Shown: piece by piece, positions 33,358-42,723 of the stretch
Layout: each line of letters starts with the position of its first letter
How positions within the stretch are numbered: the first letter of the stretch is position 1
NCBI GenBank assembly: GCA_947382625.1
Contig: CANDAG010000012.1
Span: 39,451 to 103,450 of the forward strand
Reading direction: 5' to 3'
DNA length: 64,000 nt
Origin: an uncultured Lachnospiraceae bacterium
GTDB lineage: Bacteria; Bacillota; Clostridia; Lachnospirales; Lachnospiraceae
Notes under the pieces: model-generated
The model's database searches: none
Told to the model about the DNA's origin: nothing
What the model saw: only the letters and a program-made list of their open reading frames with translations
Program-made: the position numbers and the translations under genes

Positions 33358-34253
33358 GATCTGTTCCCTCCCAGCTCTCCATGAGCCTTCTCAACGGTTT
33401 GTGTGATCAGCAGAGCGATCTCCTCCCGCTGGGAATACCCGCTTTTTTGCTCAGTGATCTCCAGAAGTGCACTTTCACCTTCACTTTCCGTGATGGCAAG
33501 AGTATTTTGCATCTTATGTATATCCTTCCGTAAATGAAGCAGATATTCGATATTTCCCTCCGGGCCCTTGATAGGAGAAAAATCCAGATGCAGAATAAGA
33601 AATCCGATATGATCCGCATAGTCAATGATCTTCCGGATCACCTCCTCGTGGATCTTCGGTTCCCGGACAACACCCTTTTTTCCAACTTTTTCGCGTCCGG
33701 CTTCAAATTGGGGTTTGATCAGACAGACCATCTCGCCCGAATCATCCAAAAGCGCTCTGGCCGGCAGAAGAATTTTAGTAAGTGAAATAAAGGATACGTC
33801 TACAGAAGCAAAATCCGGCTTTTCCTCTATATCCGCCGGCGTCATAAATCTGAAATTGGTCTTTTCCATGCAGACCACTCTGGGATCATTGCGCAGTTTC
33901 CAGTCCAGCTGGCCATATCCCACATCCACAGAATACACCTTACTGGCTCCATTCTGCAGCATGCAGTCGGTAAATCCTCCTGTAGACGCGCCGATATCCA
34001 TGCAGATCCTTCCTTTTAATTCCAGGCCGAACCCGTCCATTGCCTTTTCCAGCTTAAGGCCGCCCCGGCTCACGTACCGGAGCGCCATGCCCTTTACCTC
34101 TATATGAACCTTGTCCGGATCAAAGAATGTGCCCGCCTTATCCTCGCGCTGTCCATCCACGAACACATTCCCTGACATAATGACCGCTTTGGCCTTTTCC
34201 CTGGTAGACGCCAGGCCCTCCCGCACAAGCAATAGATCTAACCGTTCTTTCAT
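33354..34253 (-). CDS. tlyA: TlyA-family rRNA 2'-O-methyltransferase
   Basis: About 299 residues. An N-terminal S4 RNA-binding domain (ERLDLLLVREGLASTREKAK) is followed by an FtsJ-type Rossmann methyltransferase with the SAM motif MDIGASTGGFTDCML and the catalytic-region motif PQFEAGREKVGKKGVV. The mycobacterial homologue methylates 16S and 23S rRNA and affects capreomycin sensitivity; some homologues have been called hemolysins, which is probably misleading. The ATG at 34253 has only a weak upstream purine run; the longer frame to 34319 runs through a hairpin repeat. Overlaps nadK by four bases. Confidence 0.93.
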   Translation of the reverse strand: MKERLDLLLVREGLASTREKAKAVIMSGNVFVDGQREDKAGTFFDPDKVHIEVKGMALRYVSRGGLKLEKAMDGFGLELKGRICMDIGASTGGFTDCMLQNGASKVYSVDVGYGQLDWKLRNDPRVVCMEKTNFRFMTPADIEEKPDFASVDVSFISLTKILLPARALLDDSGEMVCLIKPQFEAGREKVGKKGVVREPKIHEEVIRKIIDYADHIGFLILHLDFSPIKGPEGNIEYLLHLRKDIHKMQNTLAITESEGESALLEITEQKSGYSQREEIALLITQTVEKAHGELGGNRS

Positions 34254-34280
34254 GATCAGTTTTCCATTTCTTTTTAAATT

Positions 34281-34351
34281 CAATAAGCTAACTCGCAAAG
34301 CGTGATAGCGTTTGATCAATAAGCTGGCCCGCGAAGCAGACAGCGTTTGAT
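34281..34351. repeat. Dispersed hairpin repeats, tandem copies G1 and G2
   Basis: G1 (34281-34316) has outer stem GCTA/TAGC with inner CGC-AAA-GCG; G2 (34317-34351) has GCTG/CAGC. Both begin CAATAAGCT and end GCGTTTGAT. G2 is translated: it encodes the last residues of Dxs (RCLLRGPAY). Confidence 0.88.
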
Positions 34352-36187
34352 CTTCTCCGCAATGGTTTCCGCATCAATGCCAATTTCCTGTTTCAGCTGT
34401 TCCACGTTGCCATGCTCCACATACTCATCCGGTATTGCAATCTGCAGAAAGCTCGCCTCTGTGTCTAATCCGTCCACCACGGCCCGGACCTTTTCTCCGT
34501 ATCCGCCGCTGGCAACATTTTCTTCCATGGATACCACCAGCCTGTGATTTTCGCAGGCCCATTTCACCGCTCTTTCATCAATGGGCTTCACAAATCTGGC
34601 ATTGATCACGCTGCACTTATATCCTGCCTGATTCAGCAGATCCTTCACCGCCTCTGCTGTTTTTACCATGCTTCCCACTGCCATAAGGCAGACCTCGCCT
34701 TCCGCATAGAGAAGCTCCGCTTTTCCCATTTCAATGGGACTGCGGTACTCCTTCAATCCTCCATAGGCTTCCCCTCTGGGATACCGGATTGCCACCGGTC
34801 CGTCAAATGCAATGGCAAATTTCATCATATCGGAAAGCTCCCATTTATTCTTCGGAGCCATAATGTGCATATTAGGAATAGATGATAAATAGGACAGATC
34901 AAAAATCCCCTGGTGAGTCTCGCCGTCGCTTCCCACCAGACCGGCCCTGTCAACGGCAAAGACTACCGGCAGATTCTGGATACATACATCATGAAGGATC
35001 TGGTCATAGGCTCTCTGTAAAAAGGAAGAATAAATAGCTACAACAGGCTTCAATCCTCCCGCGGAAAGCCCTGCCGCAAAGGTGACAGCATGCTCCTCCG
35101 CAATTCCCACATCAAAGAATCGATCCGGATACATATTTCTGAAGCGTTTCAGACCGGTTCCATCCGGCATGGCTGCCGTAATGGCCACAACCTTTTCATC
35201 TCTTGCCCCCAGCTTGGTCATAACCGTTGAAAAAATATCCGTATAGTTAGCCGTTGTCCGGGGTTTCGACGGAAGTCCCGTCTCGATATCAAAGGGTTCC
35301 GCCCCATGGAATCTTGCCGGATGACGCTCTGCCGGTGCAAACCCCTTGCCTTTCTCGGTGATCACATGGACGATCACTGCATTTCTGGTTCTTTTGGCCT
35401 CCTGGAACACCTTCAGCATTGCCGGAATATTATGACCGTCCACAGGTCCTAAATAGGTGATCCCCATATCCTCAAAAAACATTCCCGGCACCACCAGGTG
35501 CTTGAAGCTGCTTTTGGCCTTCCGGATCCCTTCTACCACCCTGTTGCCTCTCGGGATCTCCTTTAGTGTATTATATACCCCTTCCTTGATATCCAGATAA
35601 GTATTGGCTGTCCGGATATTATTCAGATATTTGGACATACCTCCTACATTTTCGGAAATGGACATGTTGTTGTCATTGAGTACAATGATAAAATTGGTTT
35701 CCAGCTTTGCCGCATTATTCAGGGCTTCATATGCCATACCACCTGTCAGGGAACCGTCTCCGATCACGGAAACTATGGTATTGTTCCCGCCCTGGATATC
35801 TCTTGCCTTCACAAGACCAAGCCCGGCTGAAATAGAAGTAGAGCTGTGCCCGGTGTCAAAGCAGTCGCAATCGCTTTCTTTGCGCTTGGGGAAACCGCTT
35901 AAGCCTCCCTGCTTACGCAGCTTCTCAAAGCCCTCCCGTCTGCCTGTGAGCAGCTTATGGGTATAGGACTGATGTCCTACATCCCAGATCAGCTTATCCT
36001 GGGGCAGATCCAGAAACAAATGGAGAGCCATGGTAAGCTCCACCGCTCCCAGATTAGACCCCAAATGGCCGCCGCTGCGGGATATTTTTTCAATCAAAAA
36101 GCTACGGATCTCCTGGGCAAGCTCCTGATAATCCGAAGGGTCTATATTCTTAATATCATTGGCACCTTTAATCGCATCAAGCAACAT
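34316..36187 (-). CDS. dxs: 1-deoxy-D-xylulose-5-phosphate synthase
   Basis: A 623-residue thiamine-diphosphate enzyme. Visible motifs: HLGSNLGAVELTMALH, DVGHQSYTHKLLTGR, the ThDP motif GDGSLTGGMAYEALNN with NDNNMSISENVGG, and FDVGIAEEHAVTFAAGL. It makes DXP from pyruvate and glyceraldehyde 3-phosphate, the first step of the MEP isoprenoid pathway and a source of thiamine and pyridoxal. It lies next to ispA. The last dozen residues are written by a dispersed hairpin repeat (34317-34351), so the native C terminus has been replaced or extended. Confidence 0.97.
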   Translation of the reverse strand: MLLDAIKGANDIKNIDPSDYQELAQEIRSFLIEKISRSGGHLGSNLGAVELTMALHLFLDLPQDKLIWDVGHQSYTHKLLTGRREGFEKLRKQGGLSGFPKRKESDCDCFDTGHSSTSISAGLGLVKARDIQGGNNTIVSVIGDGSLTGGMAYEALNNAAKLETNFIIVLNDNNMSISENVGGMSKYLNNIRTANTYLDIKEGVYNTLKEIPRGNRVVEGIRKAKSSFKHLVVPGMFFEDMGITYLGPVDGHNIPAMLKVFQEAKRTRNAVIVHVITEKGKGFAPAERHPARFHGAEPFDIETGLPSKPRTTANYTDIFSTVMTKLGARDEKVVAITAAMPDGTGLKRFRNMYPDRFFDVGIAEEHAVTFAAGLSAGGLKPVVAIYSSFLQRAYDQILHDVCIQNLPVVFAVDRAGLVGSDGETHQGIFDLSYLSSIPNMHIMAPKNKWELSDMMKFAIAFDGPVAIRYPRGEAYGGLKEYRSPIEMGKAELLYAEGEVCLMAVGSMVKTAEAVKDLLNQAGYKCSVINARFVKPIDERAVKWACENHRLVVSMEENVASGGYGEKVRAVVDGLDTEASFLQIAIPDEYVEHGNVEQLKQEIGIDAETIAEKIKRCLLRGPAY

Positions 36188-36215
36188 TTTATCAACCTTC
36201 TTTTCTTTCGTCCCG

Positions 36216-37115
36216 TCATTTTTCTCTGGTGATCAGAAATACAGCGAGTTCCTCCAAAAATTCGTTTTTCCCCGGAAAGGACTGAAGGATCCTGATGGCC
36301 TCTCCGGACATTCTCTCCACTTCCCTCCGGGAGTCTTCGAGTCCATGGAGGGTAACATAAGTAAGCTTCTGGTTTTTGGCGTCACTTCCTACCGGCTTTC
36401 CCAAAACCTCCAGGCTGCTGGTCACATCCAAAATATCATCCTGGATCTGGAAGGCGATCCCTATCAGGTAAGCCGCCTGCTCCATGGCCTTCACTGCCTC
36501 TTCCTCTGCTCCTGCCAGGACTGCCCCGATCATCATGGCTGCCTGGATCAGCGCGGCAGTTTTATTTTCGTGGATAAACAAAAGCTCCTCCTGGGTGATC
36601 TGTTCTTTGGTCTCTGCTTCTATATCAGCTGTCTGACCACCGATCATACCATAAATTCCTGCTTTGTGCCCAAGCACCTTAAGCGCTCTTGCCACCCGCT
36701 TCAGGGTATCTGCATCCTCTGCCATATCAAAAGCACGGGCAGCTGTTTCATAAGCCAGATTAAGAAGCCCGTCCCCGGCCAAAACCGCCATGCCGTCTCC
36801 ATAAACCTTCCAGGTAGTCTTACGCCCTCTCCGATATTCATCATTATCCATAGCTGGAAGATCATCATGGATCAGGGAATAATTATGGATCATCTCAAGA
36901 GCCGCCATAAATGGTTCTATCAGCTCTCCCTCTCCGCCAAACAATAGAAAGCTTTCTTTCATAAGGAGAGGCCTGAGACGCTTTCCTCCTGCCATAGCAC
37001 TATAATTCATTGCCTCTATCACTCTCTTCTGGAAGCCGCTTTCCTCCGGCAGATATTTCTCTAACACCTGCTCCGCATAAGTGGTTTTTTCATCCAGTAT
37101 TTGCCTAAAATTCAT
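36216..37115 (-). CDS. ispA: Farnesyl/geranylgeranyl diphosphate synthase
   Basis: About 299 residues of the trans-prenyltransferase family. The first aspartate-rich motif is DDLPAMDND and the second DDILDVTSS; GGKRLRPLL and GMIGGQTADIEAE are the flanking conserved blocks. It condenses IPP with allylic diphosphates to make farnesyl diphosphate for undecaprenyl and other isoprenoids. The ATG at 37115 follows GGAGAAACC; two earlier in-frame ATGs lie inside xseB. Exact chain length cannot be read reliably. Confidence 0.93.
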   Translation of the reverse strand: MNFRQILDEKTTYAEQVLEKYLPEESGFQKRVIEAMNYSAMAGGKRLRPLLMKESFLLFGGEGELIEPFMAALEMIHNYSLIHDDLPAMDNDEYRRGRKTTWKVYGDGMAVLAGDGLLNLAYETAARAFDMAEDADTLKRVARALKVLGHKAGIYGMIGGQTADIEAETKEQITQEELLFIHENKTAALIQAAMMIGAVLAGAEEEAVKAMEQAAYLIGIAFQIQDDILDVTSSLEVLGKPVGSDAKNQKLTYVTLHGLEDSRREVERMSGEAIRILQSFPGKNEFLEELAVFLITREK

Positions 37116-37323
37116 TGGTTTCTCCATTCTCATTTAAAACCAGTACCTTTTTTTCTACCATATCAATGGAGCTGTTGCATTTCTTTAAAAGCTCCATTCC
37201 CTGTTTATAAATCTGAAAGGACTCTTCCAGCGAAATGTCCTCTCTCTCAAGAGCTGCCACCGTCTCCTCCAGCATTTCAAAAGCCTCTTCCAGCTTCAGC
37301 TCTCTGCTTTCTTTCTCTTCCAT
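37105..37323 (-). CDS. xseB: Exodeoxyribonuclease VII small subunit
   Basis: A 72-residue protein, the usual length, with the family pattern LKLEEAFEMLEETVAALERE and SLEESFQIYKQGMELLKKCN. It forms a helical hairpin that binds the large subunit in the single-strand-specific exonuclease VII. The ATG at 37323 follows AAAGG; an earlier TTG at 37371 lies in a tandem repeat and would add 16 unconserved residues. It lies after xseA and overlaps ispA slightly. Confidence 0.92.
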   Translation of the reverse strand: MEEKESRELKLEEAFEMLEETVAALEREDISLEESFQIYKQGMELLKKCNSSIDMVEKKVLVLNENGETNEF

Positions 37324-37340
37324 CCTAACCTTTCCCTTTC

Positions 37341-37412
37341 CCCGCGGATATTCCCCCAGGATACTTTCCAAAGATATTTCCTCAGGATATTTCCCTGGGA
37401 TATTTCCTCATA
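37341..37412. repeat. Imperfect tandem repeat across the xseA/xseB junction
   Basis: On the minus strand a unit close to GGAAATATCC plus 3-5 bases is repeated about five times. The first two units encode the end of XseA (RKYPREIS) including its stop codon; the rest fill the gap to xseB. Confidence 0.65.
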
Positions 37413-38590
37413 ACCTCTGCTTCTACTCTTCCGTTTTTGACATAGACATGAAGCCTGTCCCCGATGGAAACCTTGTTTACATCTGTGAAAGTCCTCCCCT
37501 CCTCATCCGAGACATAGGAATATCCCTGATTCAGTTTATCAAGAGGTGAAAGTCCCTTCAGCTTTTCTATATAGATGGCAAGCCTGTGCCTGCTCATTGT
37601 TATCCTGTCATTCATTGCCGCTCCAAGCCTCTCTTCCAGGCTTACGGCATAGGCTCTCTTTTCCCGTATCCTGCCCATAGGACTGTTTGCCCTGATCCTG
37701 GCCTCAAATGCCTCCAAATCTGCCCGGCACAATCTGATACGTCCCCGCATCTGCCGGTTCAATGCTGCCCTGATCCCCTCGAGCTGTGCAATAAAATGAA
37801 AAATATCACACACTGCAAGCTCTGCCGCCGCCGAGGGCGTGGGTGCCCGCAGATCTGACACATAATCGATGATCGTAGTGTCCACCTCATGACCTACCGC
37901 AGAAATAATTGGGATACTACAGTCAAAAACCGCCTGCGCTACCACTTCTTCATTAAAAGCCCACAGATCCTCTATGGATCCGCCGCCCCGTCCTACGATG
38001 ATCACATCCACATTCTGACGTTCTAATTCCCGGATCCCTTTTACAATGCTGGCAGCTGCCGCTTCTCCCTGAACGATGGCCGGATACAAAAGGATCTGCA
38101 CAAAGGGATTCCTTCTCGTGGCTACATTGATAATGTCCCTGACTGCCGCTCCGGTAGGCGCCGTAACAACTCCAAGGGTTCTGACAAATGGCGGAATGGG
38201 CTTTTTGTACTCAGGGGCAAACATTCCTCTCTCAAGGAGCTCTCTTTTCAGCTGCTCGAACCGCTCATAAAGCGCTCCGGCCCCTTCCTGGGTAATGCGT
38301 TTGGCATACATCTGGTATTTGCCGTCCCGCTCATACACATCGATACTGCCTCTTACTACCACCTGCATTCCTTCCGCCATCCGAAAGGTAAGGCCGGAAC
38401 GGTTCCCTGCAAACATCACACAGGCAATCGTTCCCTTTTCATCCTTTAAAGTAAAATAAATATGCCCGGAGGAATGATATTTGCAGTTGCTGACCTCTCC
38501 TTTCACAGAAAGCTCCTGAAGCAAAAAATCCTGTGCGAACATATTTTTAATGTATGAGTTTACCTGACCTACTGTGTAAATATTCTGCAT
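37382..38590 (-). CDS. xseA: Exodeoxyribonuclease VII large subunit
   Basis: About 402 residues: an N-terminal OB fold (YTVGQVNSYIKNMFAQDFLL, VKGEVSNCKYHSSGHIYFTL) and the catalytic domain with TSPTGAA-type block VVTAPTGAAVRDIINVATRR and VIIVGRGGGSIEDLWAFNEE, then VGHEVDTTI. It degrades single-stranded DNA with XseB. The ATG at 38590 follows GGAGAACGGA; the longer frame to 38656 has no site. The C terminus ends in a minisatellite-like repeat. Confidence 0.95.
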   Translation of the reverse strand: MQNIYTVGQVNSYIKNMFAQDFLLQELSVKGEVSNCKYHSSGHIYFTLKDEKGTIACVMFAGNRSGLTFRMAEGMQVVVRGSIDVYERDGKYQMYAKRITQEGAGALYERFEQLKRELLERGMFAPEYKKPIPPFVRTLGVVTAPTGAAVRDIINVATRRNPFVQILLYPAIVQGEAAAASIVKGIRELERQNVDVIIVGRGGGSIEDLWAFNEEVVAQAVFDCSIPIISAVGHEVDTTIIDYVSDLRAPTPSAAAELAVCDIFHFIAQLEGIRAALNRQMRGRIRLCRADLEAFEARIRANSPMGRIREKRAYAVSLEERLGAAMNDRITMSRHRLAIYIEKLKGLSPLDKLNQGYSYVSDEEGRTFTDVNKVSIGDRLHVYVKNGRVEAEVMRKYPREIS

Positions 38591-38676
38591 TCCGTTCTCC
38601 GCCCTAAAGTCTGCTCTAAGGTCTGCGTCGATTCTGTCATGAATCCTGTATGTCATCAGACGCTGATCTGCCTGAT

Positions 38677-39084
38677 CTACTGTGCAAACTTCGCCAGCAC
38701 TCCGTTTACAAAGGCCGATGAAGAGTCCTGCCCGAATTTTTTGGCTAACTCCACCGCCTCGTTAATGGCCACACCGGCAGGTATCTCATCATCAAACATA
38801 ATTTCATAGACTGCCAGCCTTAAAATAGTAAGATCCACTTTGCCCATACGGCCGGTCTCCCAACCCTTTACCTTATCATTTAACGCGGCGTCAATATCAT
38901 CCAACTTATTGATGATCCTGTTAAATTTTACACTGATCTGAGCACTATCCTTCTCTGTTATTTCGTTTTCGTCATCCCTGAAGAAAAATTCCTCCTGCTC
39001 GGCAATTTCTTCCCTGGGATTAAATTCCACACGAAACAACAGCTTGAAGACCTGCTCTCTCATTTCTCTTCTGCTCATGCTCAT
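38677..39084 (-). CDS. nusB: Transcription antitermination factor NusB
   Basis: A 135-residue all-helical protein, normal length: SRREMREQVFKLLFRVEFNP at the start and VDLTILRLAVYEIMFDDEIP, AINEAVELAKKFGQDSSSAFVNG at the end. It binds boxA RNA with NusE and promotes rRNA antitermination. The ATG at 39084 follows AGGA. It lies between asp23 and xseA, the conserved order. Confidence 0.95.
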   Translation of the reverse strand: MSMSRREMREQVFKLLFRVEFNPREEIAEQEEFFFRDDENEITEKDSAQISVKFNRIINKLDDIDAALNDKVKGWETGRMGKVDLTILRLAVYEIMFDDEIPAGVAINEAVELAKKFGQDSSSAFVNGVLAKFAQ

Positions 39085-39100
39085 ATAATTTGTCCTGTAC

Positions 39101-39481
39101 TTATTTTTCTTTTTGCATGCAGACCCCGGCAATACGGATATCCACATCGGATACCTCCAGCCCGGTCATATTCTCTACGGTGGATTTTACTTTTTCCTGT
39201 ACTCTCTGGGAAATCGCAGGAATGTTGTAGCCATATTCCACGATAAGGGCAAGCTCTGCCTTTACCTTCTTGCCAAGCACCTCTACCCTGACGCCTCTGG
39301 CCAGATTCTTCATTCCCATTTTGCTCTTTAACTCATTGCCGATGTTTCCTGCCATAGCGGCAACACCCTTCACATCACTGGCCGCAAGTCCTGCGATCAT
39401 TGCCACTACATCATCCGCAATCTTCACAGTACCAAGCTCCTCCTGCAATACATGCATGTTCTGTTCTGCTGCTTTTTCCAT
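39101..39481 (-). CDS. Asp23/Gls24 family envelope stress protein
   Basis: A 126-residue protein of the Asp23 (YqhY/YloU) family: GTVKIADDVVAMIAGLAASD, VKGVAAMAGNIG, and VRVEVLGKKVKAELALIVEYG with IRIAGVCMQ at the end. Family members associate with the membrane and respond to envelope stress; in B. subtilis YqhY affects acetyl-CoA carboxylase. It is the first gene of the nusB-xseA-ispA-dxs operon. A long inverted repeat and two -10 elements lie upstream. Confidence 0.92.
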   Translation of the reverse strand: MEKAAEQNMHVLQEELGTVKIADDVVAMIAGLAASDVKGVAAMAGNIGNELKSKMGMKNLARGVRVEVLGKKVKAELALIVEYGYNIPAISQRVQEKVKSTVENMTGLEVSDVDIRIAGVCMQKEK

Positions 39482-39514
39482 GATCTATACCCTTCTTTCC
39501 TGTTATTTCCAATT

Positions 39515-39595
39515 ATTATACCACATCCCCGCCAATACTATGCCCTGGCCGCTGTGCCAAAAATCTGTTTCCCAGGGGTTATACTGGCGGATGTG
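39515..39595 (-). promoter_or_regulatory. asp23 promoter region with long inverted repeat
   Basis: An extended -10 TGGTATAAT lies on the minus strand, with TATAAT at 39520-39515. Just upstream an imperfect inverted repeat spans 39522-39548 and 39572-39595 (shared blocks CACATCC, GCCA, CCCTGG). A second extended -10 TGGTATGAT lies further upstream near 39620, so RNA from it would carry the hairpin. Confidence 0.55.
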
Positions 39596-39684
39596 CCTAA
39601 CCATTATCACTTATCATACCAAAAAATCCGCTTTTTGCATAGCCCGCAAAAACCACATTTCACAGTTATTTTTGCACAGGACGC

Positions 39685-40962
39685 CTACAGCCAGAAGCTC
39701 AGGCTCAGCTGTTCTTCGTTTTCCGCATAGGAAACCGTCCCCTCCTGGGTATTTAAGTAATTAAAAATCCCCTGCTCTTCTATCATATGTCTTATCATTT
39801 CGTCATAAACCGTCAGGTCAGAGCATTTCAGGGTTACATAGGTGCTGCCCTGTGCATAGGAGGAAGCAAACACCTCCCCAAGCTTTTCTTTGTCCACTCC
39901 GGTAAAATACAGACCTTCACGGACATAATAGTTATCCTCCATAGATTCGCAGACCGGAACCGGCACGATAGGATCAATGATGTGGGTTCTTGTAAGCTGG
40001 TTTGTGGTAACACACAGATAGTCATAATTGATCGGCGGGATGCTGCCGATGGTCTGGTCCACACTTCCTCCTATGATCTGGTAGGATGCATCTCCCCAGG
40101 TAGTATCCACATAATAATAGCTTCCATCCAGCCTTACCAGATTCCATGCATGTCCTTCTCCGCCGGAGACTCTGCCCATCACCAGGGTAGCCTCGATCCC
40201 CGCTTTTCTGAGAAGATACTGCGTAGCCTTGGCATACCCCTGGCAGACACTCTTACGGTGGATGAATACGGAGCAGATATTTTGATTGTCAGGTATCTGG
40301 GCGTCATATTCTGTATGATTGATGATATATTCGTAAATATACTTTACTTTTTCGTAATCTCCGCATCCTGCCTCCATTCCTCCAAGGCATTCCTCTGTAT
40401 ACTGCAGGATCTGTGCCCTGCGCTGTGCGGCCTCCTCCTCTGTAATATTATAGGTTCCGGAGAAGGTGATCTTTTTGACCACCTCTCCTAAGGTATATCT
40501 GGTGAAGGTATAGCCATCCACATAAAAGATCTCCGGATGATCGTTCAGCACACATTGAAAAACCTTCTCGATCTTGTCTGCATCCATGCAGGATAACGCC
40601 GTACTCTCTCCAAACTCACTGAGGACCTTCAGTATTTCCGCATAGATCACCTGTTCCTCTTCATCAAGCCTGTCATAATGAAAAAGCCCTCTCTGCTGCT
40701 TCCTGATCAGATCCGTCTCCTCCGGCGGAATCCCCGGGATATCCTTTACTTCTTCCGAATCTGCTTCCTGCCCCTCTCCTGCAGAGTTTTCCTCCTGCTG
40801 CTCCTTTGGCTCTTCCTGCCCCTCGTCAGATCCTTCCGCAGTTTCTCCGATGTTCAGTTGTGTTTCATTTTGATCCGGCTTGTCCTGTTCCTCTAAATGG
40901 GCACATCCCGCAAAGAGCAGCATCCAGAAAAGAAGCAGTCCTATGCATTTTCTTTTTTTCAT
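39685..40962 (-). CDS. Lipoprotein with transglutaminase-like cysteine protease domain
   Basis: About 425 residues. A lipoprotein signal peptide ends in LLFAGC (lipobox). An acidic Glu/Gln-rich linker (about 25-80) leads to a transglutaminase-like domain with the triad Cys ([17 protein letters not shown]), His ([10 protein letters not shown]) and Asp ([10 protein letters not shown]). Such surface proteins act on peptides or cell-wall components; the substrate is unknown. The ATG at 40962 follows AGGG. It lies between asp23 and prfC, a place usually without such a gene in the clostridial order. Confidence 0.87.
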   Translation of the reverse strand: MKKRKCIGLLLFWMLLFAGCAHLEEQDKPDQNETQLNIGETAEGSDEGQEEPKEQQEENSAGEGQEADSEEVKDIPGIPPEETDLIRKQQRGLFHYDRLDEEEQVIYAEILKVLSEFGESTALSCMDADKIEKVFQCVLNDHPEIFYVDGYTFTRYTLGEVVKKITFSGTYNITEEEAAQRRAQILQYTEECLGGMEAGCGDYEKVKYIYEYIINHTEYDAQIPDNQNICSVFIHRKSVCQGYAKATQYLLRKAGIEATLVMGRVSGGEGHAWNLVRLDGSYYYVDTTWGDASYQIIGGSVDQTIGSIPPINYDYLCVTTNQLTRTHIIDPIVPVPVCESMEDNYYVREGLYFTGVDKEKLGEVFASSYAQGSTYVTLKCSDLTVYDEMIRHMIEEQGIFNYLNTQEGTVSYAENEEQLSLSFWL

Positions 40963-41039
40963 ATCCCTACGCCTGTTAATCCTATCCGCCATATCTGAAT
41001 CGATCCTGTCTGATCGGTTGTCTTTGTTTCTATATCAGT

Positions 41040-42632
41040 TTAGTTACGTCCAAATTCCGAAAGCTCTAATCCCTTGTTGCGATCCAGTGTCATCCCCACG
41101 CTCCACGCATTGATGAACAAAAGAAGAGGATTTCCTTTCAGATCCTTTATTTTTTTCATATCAGAGGTGCCTGTGAGCTTGTCCAGATCGATATCTTTAT
41201 TCTCAATCCACCTGATATGCTCATAAGGAAGATTTTCCAGTTTGATCTCCACGTTGTATTCGTTTTCGAGACGATATTTCAACACGTCGAACTGAAGCAC
41301 GCCAACCACCCCTACGATGATCTCTTCCATACCGGTATTGAATTCCTGAAAGATCTGGATAGCGCCCTCCTGGGCGATCTGTGTGATCCCTTTGACAAAC
41401 TGCTTTCTCTTCATGGTATCCATCTGCCTTACCCTGGCAAAATGCTCCGGGGCAAACGTAGGGATCCCTTCATAGCAGAACTGTTCTTTAGGCATGCACA
41501 GAGTATCTCCAATGGAAAACTGTCCCGGATCAAAAACGCCAATGATATCCCCGGCATAAGCCTCCTCCAATACCTTTCTTTCGCTTGCCATGATCTGTTG
41601 GGGCTGGGAAAGACGCATTACCTTCCCTCCCTGCACGTGTCTGACCTCCATGCTGGCCTCATATTTACCGGAGCAGATCCGCATAAATGCGATCCTGTCT
41701 CTGTGAGCCTTATTCATATTCGCCTGGATCTTGAACACGAAGGCCGAAAAATCATGTTCGGCAGGGGGAATAACCCCTATATCCGCTTTCCGCGGAAGCG
41801 GTGTCGTAGTCATTTTGAGAAAATGCTGCAAAAAGAATTCCACACCGAAGTTAGTAAGCGCCGACCCGAAAAAGACAGGGGTCAGATCACCAGCGCGGAC
41901 CAGCTCCAGATCGAACTCTGCGCTTGCCCCGTCTAAAAGCTCGATCTCATCCTTGAGAGTGTCCGCCGCTTCTTCCCCGATCACGGACAGGAGCTTCTCC
42001 TCATCGCTTACCGGGATTTCCACGCTTTCCCCCTCTTTGGTTCCCTTTTCTGTATCAGAGTAAGTGATCACACACTTTCGCTCCCTGTCATAGACCCCTT
42101 TAAATCTCTTTCCGGAGCCTATAGGCCAGTTCACCGGACAGGTGGCGATCCCCAGCTCCTTTTCAATCTCGTCTAAGAGCTCAAAGGTATCGTTGGCATC
42201 TCTGTCCATCTTGTTGATAAAAGTAAATATAGGGATCTTCCGCATAACACAGACCTTAAAGAGCTTACGGGTCTGAGCCTCCACCCCCTTAGAGGCATCG
42301 ATGACCATGACGGCAGAATCCGCCGCCATCAGGGTACGGTAGGTATCCTCAGAGAAATCCTGATGCCCCGGCGTATCCAGGATATTAATGCAGAAATTAT
42401 CATATTCAAACTGTAGTACCGATGAGGTGACAGAGATACCTCTCTCCTTTTCAATCTCCATCCAGTCGGATACGGCATGTCTCGCCGTTGCCTTCCCTTT
42501 TACACTTCCTGCCAGGTTAATGGCTCCTCCGTAGAGCAGGAACTTTTCTGTCAACGTGGTCTTCCCTGCATCAGGGTGGGATATGATGGCAAAGGTTCTT
42601 CTTCTGTTTATTTCATGTTCATAGCTTTTCAC
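41040..42632 (-). CDS. prfC: Peptide chain release factor 3
   Basis: A 530-residue translational GTPase: G1 (HPDAGKTTLTEKFLLYGGAI), switch I with RGISVTSSV, G3 (DTPGHQDFSEDTYRTL), G4 (INKMDRDANDT), then the RF3 C-terminal block FQEFNTGMEEIIVGVVGVLQ. It recycles RF1/RF2 from the ribosome after termination. Length matches the family. It has a single start and lies downstream of the spoIIIA operon. Confidence 0.97.
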   Translation of the reverse strand: MKSYEHEINRRRTFAIISHPDAGKTTLTEKFLLYGGAINLAGSVKGKATARHAVSDWMEIEKERGISVTSSVLQFEYDNFCINILDTPGHQDFSEDTYRTLMAADSAVMVIDASKGVEAQTRKLFKVCVMRKIPIFTFINKMDRDANDTFELLDEIEKELGIATCPVNWPIGSGKRFKGVYDRERKCVITYSDTEKGTKEGESVEIPVSDEEKLLSVIGEEAADTLKDEIELLDGASAEFDLELVRAGDLTPVFFGSALTNFGVEFFLQHFLKMTTTPLPRKADIGVIPPAEHDFSAFVFKIQANMNKAHRDRIAFMRICSGKYEASMEVRHVQGGKVMRLSQPQQIMASERKVLEEAYAGDIIGVFDPGQFSIGDTLCMPKEQFCYEGIPTFAPEHFARVRQMDTMKRKQFVKGITQIAQEGAIQIFQEFNTGMEEIIVGVVGVLQFDVLKYRLENEYNVEIKLENLPYEHIRWIENKDIDLDKLTGTSDMKKIKDLKGNPLLLFINAWSVGMTLDRNKGLELSEFGRN

Positions 42633-42684
42633 GTGTTTTTCCTCCGAATTCTTTTTTCTATGGCATATGGGGCAGAAGCTTTTT

Positions 42685-42723
42685 AATCAATAAGCCGGCT
42701 CGCGAAGCGTGGCGGCGTTTAAT
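42685..42723. repeat. Dispersed hairpin repeat, copy H
   Basis: AATCAATAAGCCGGCTCGCG, then AAGCGTGGCGGCGTTTAAT. Outer stem GCCG/CGGC, inner CGC-GAA-GCG. It lies in the 268-bp gap between spoIIIAH and prfC, which otherwise shows no gene. Confidence 0.85.
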
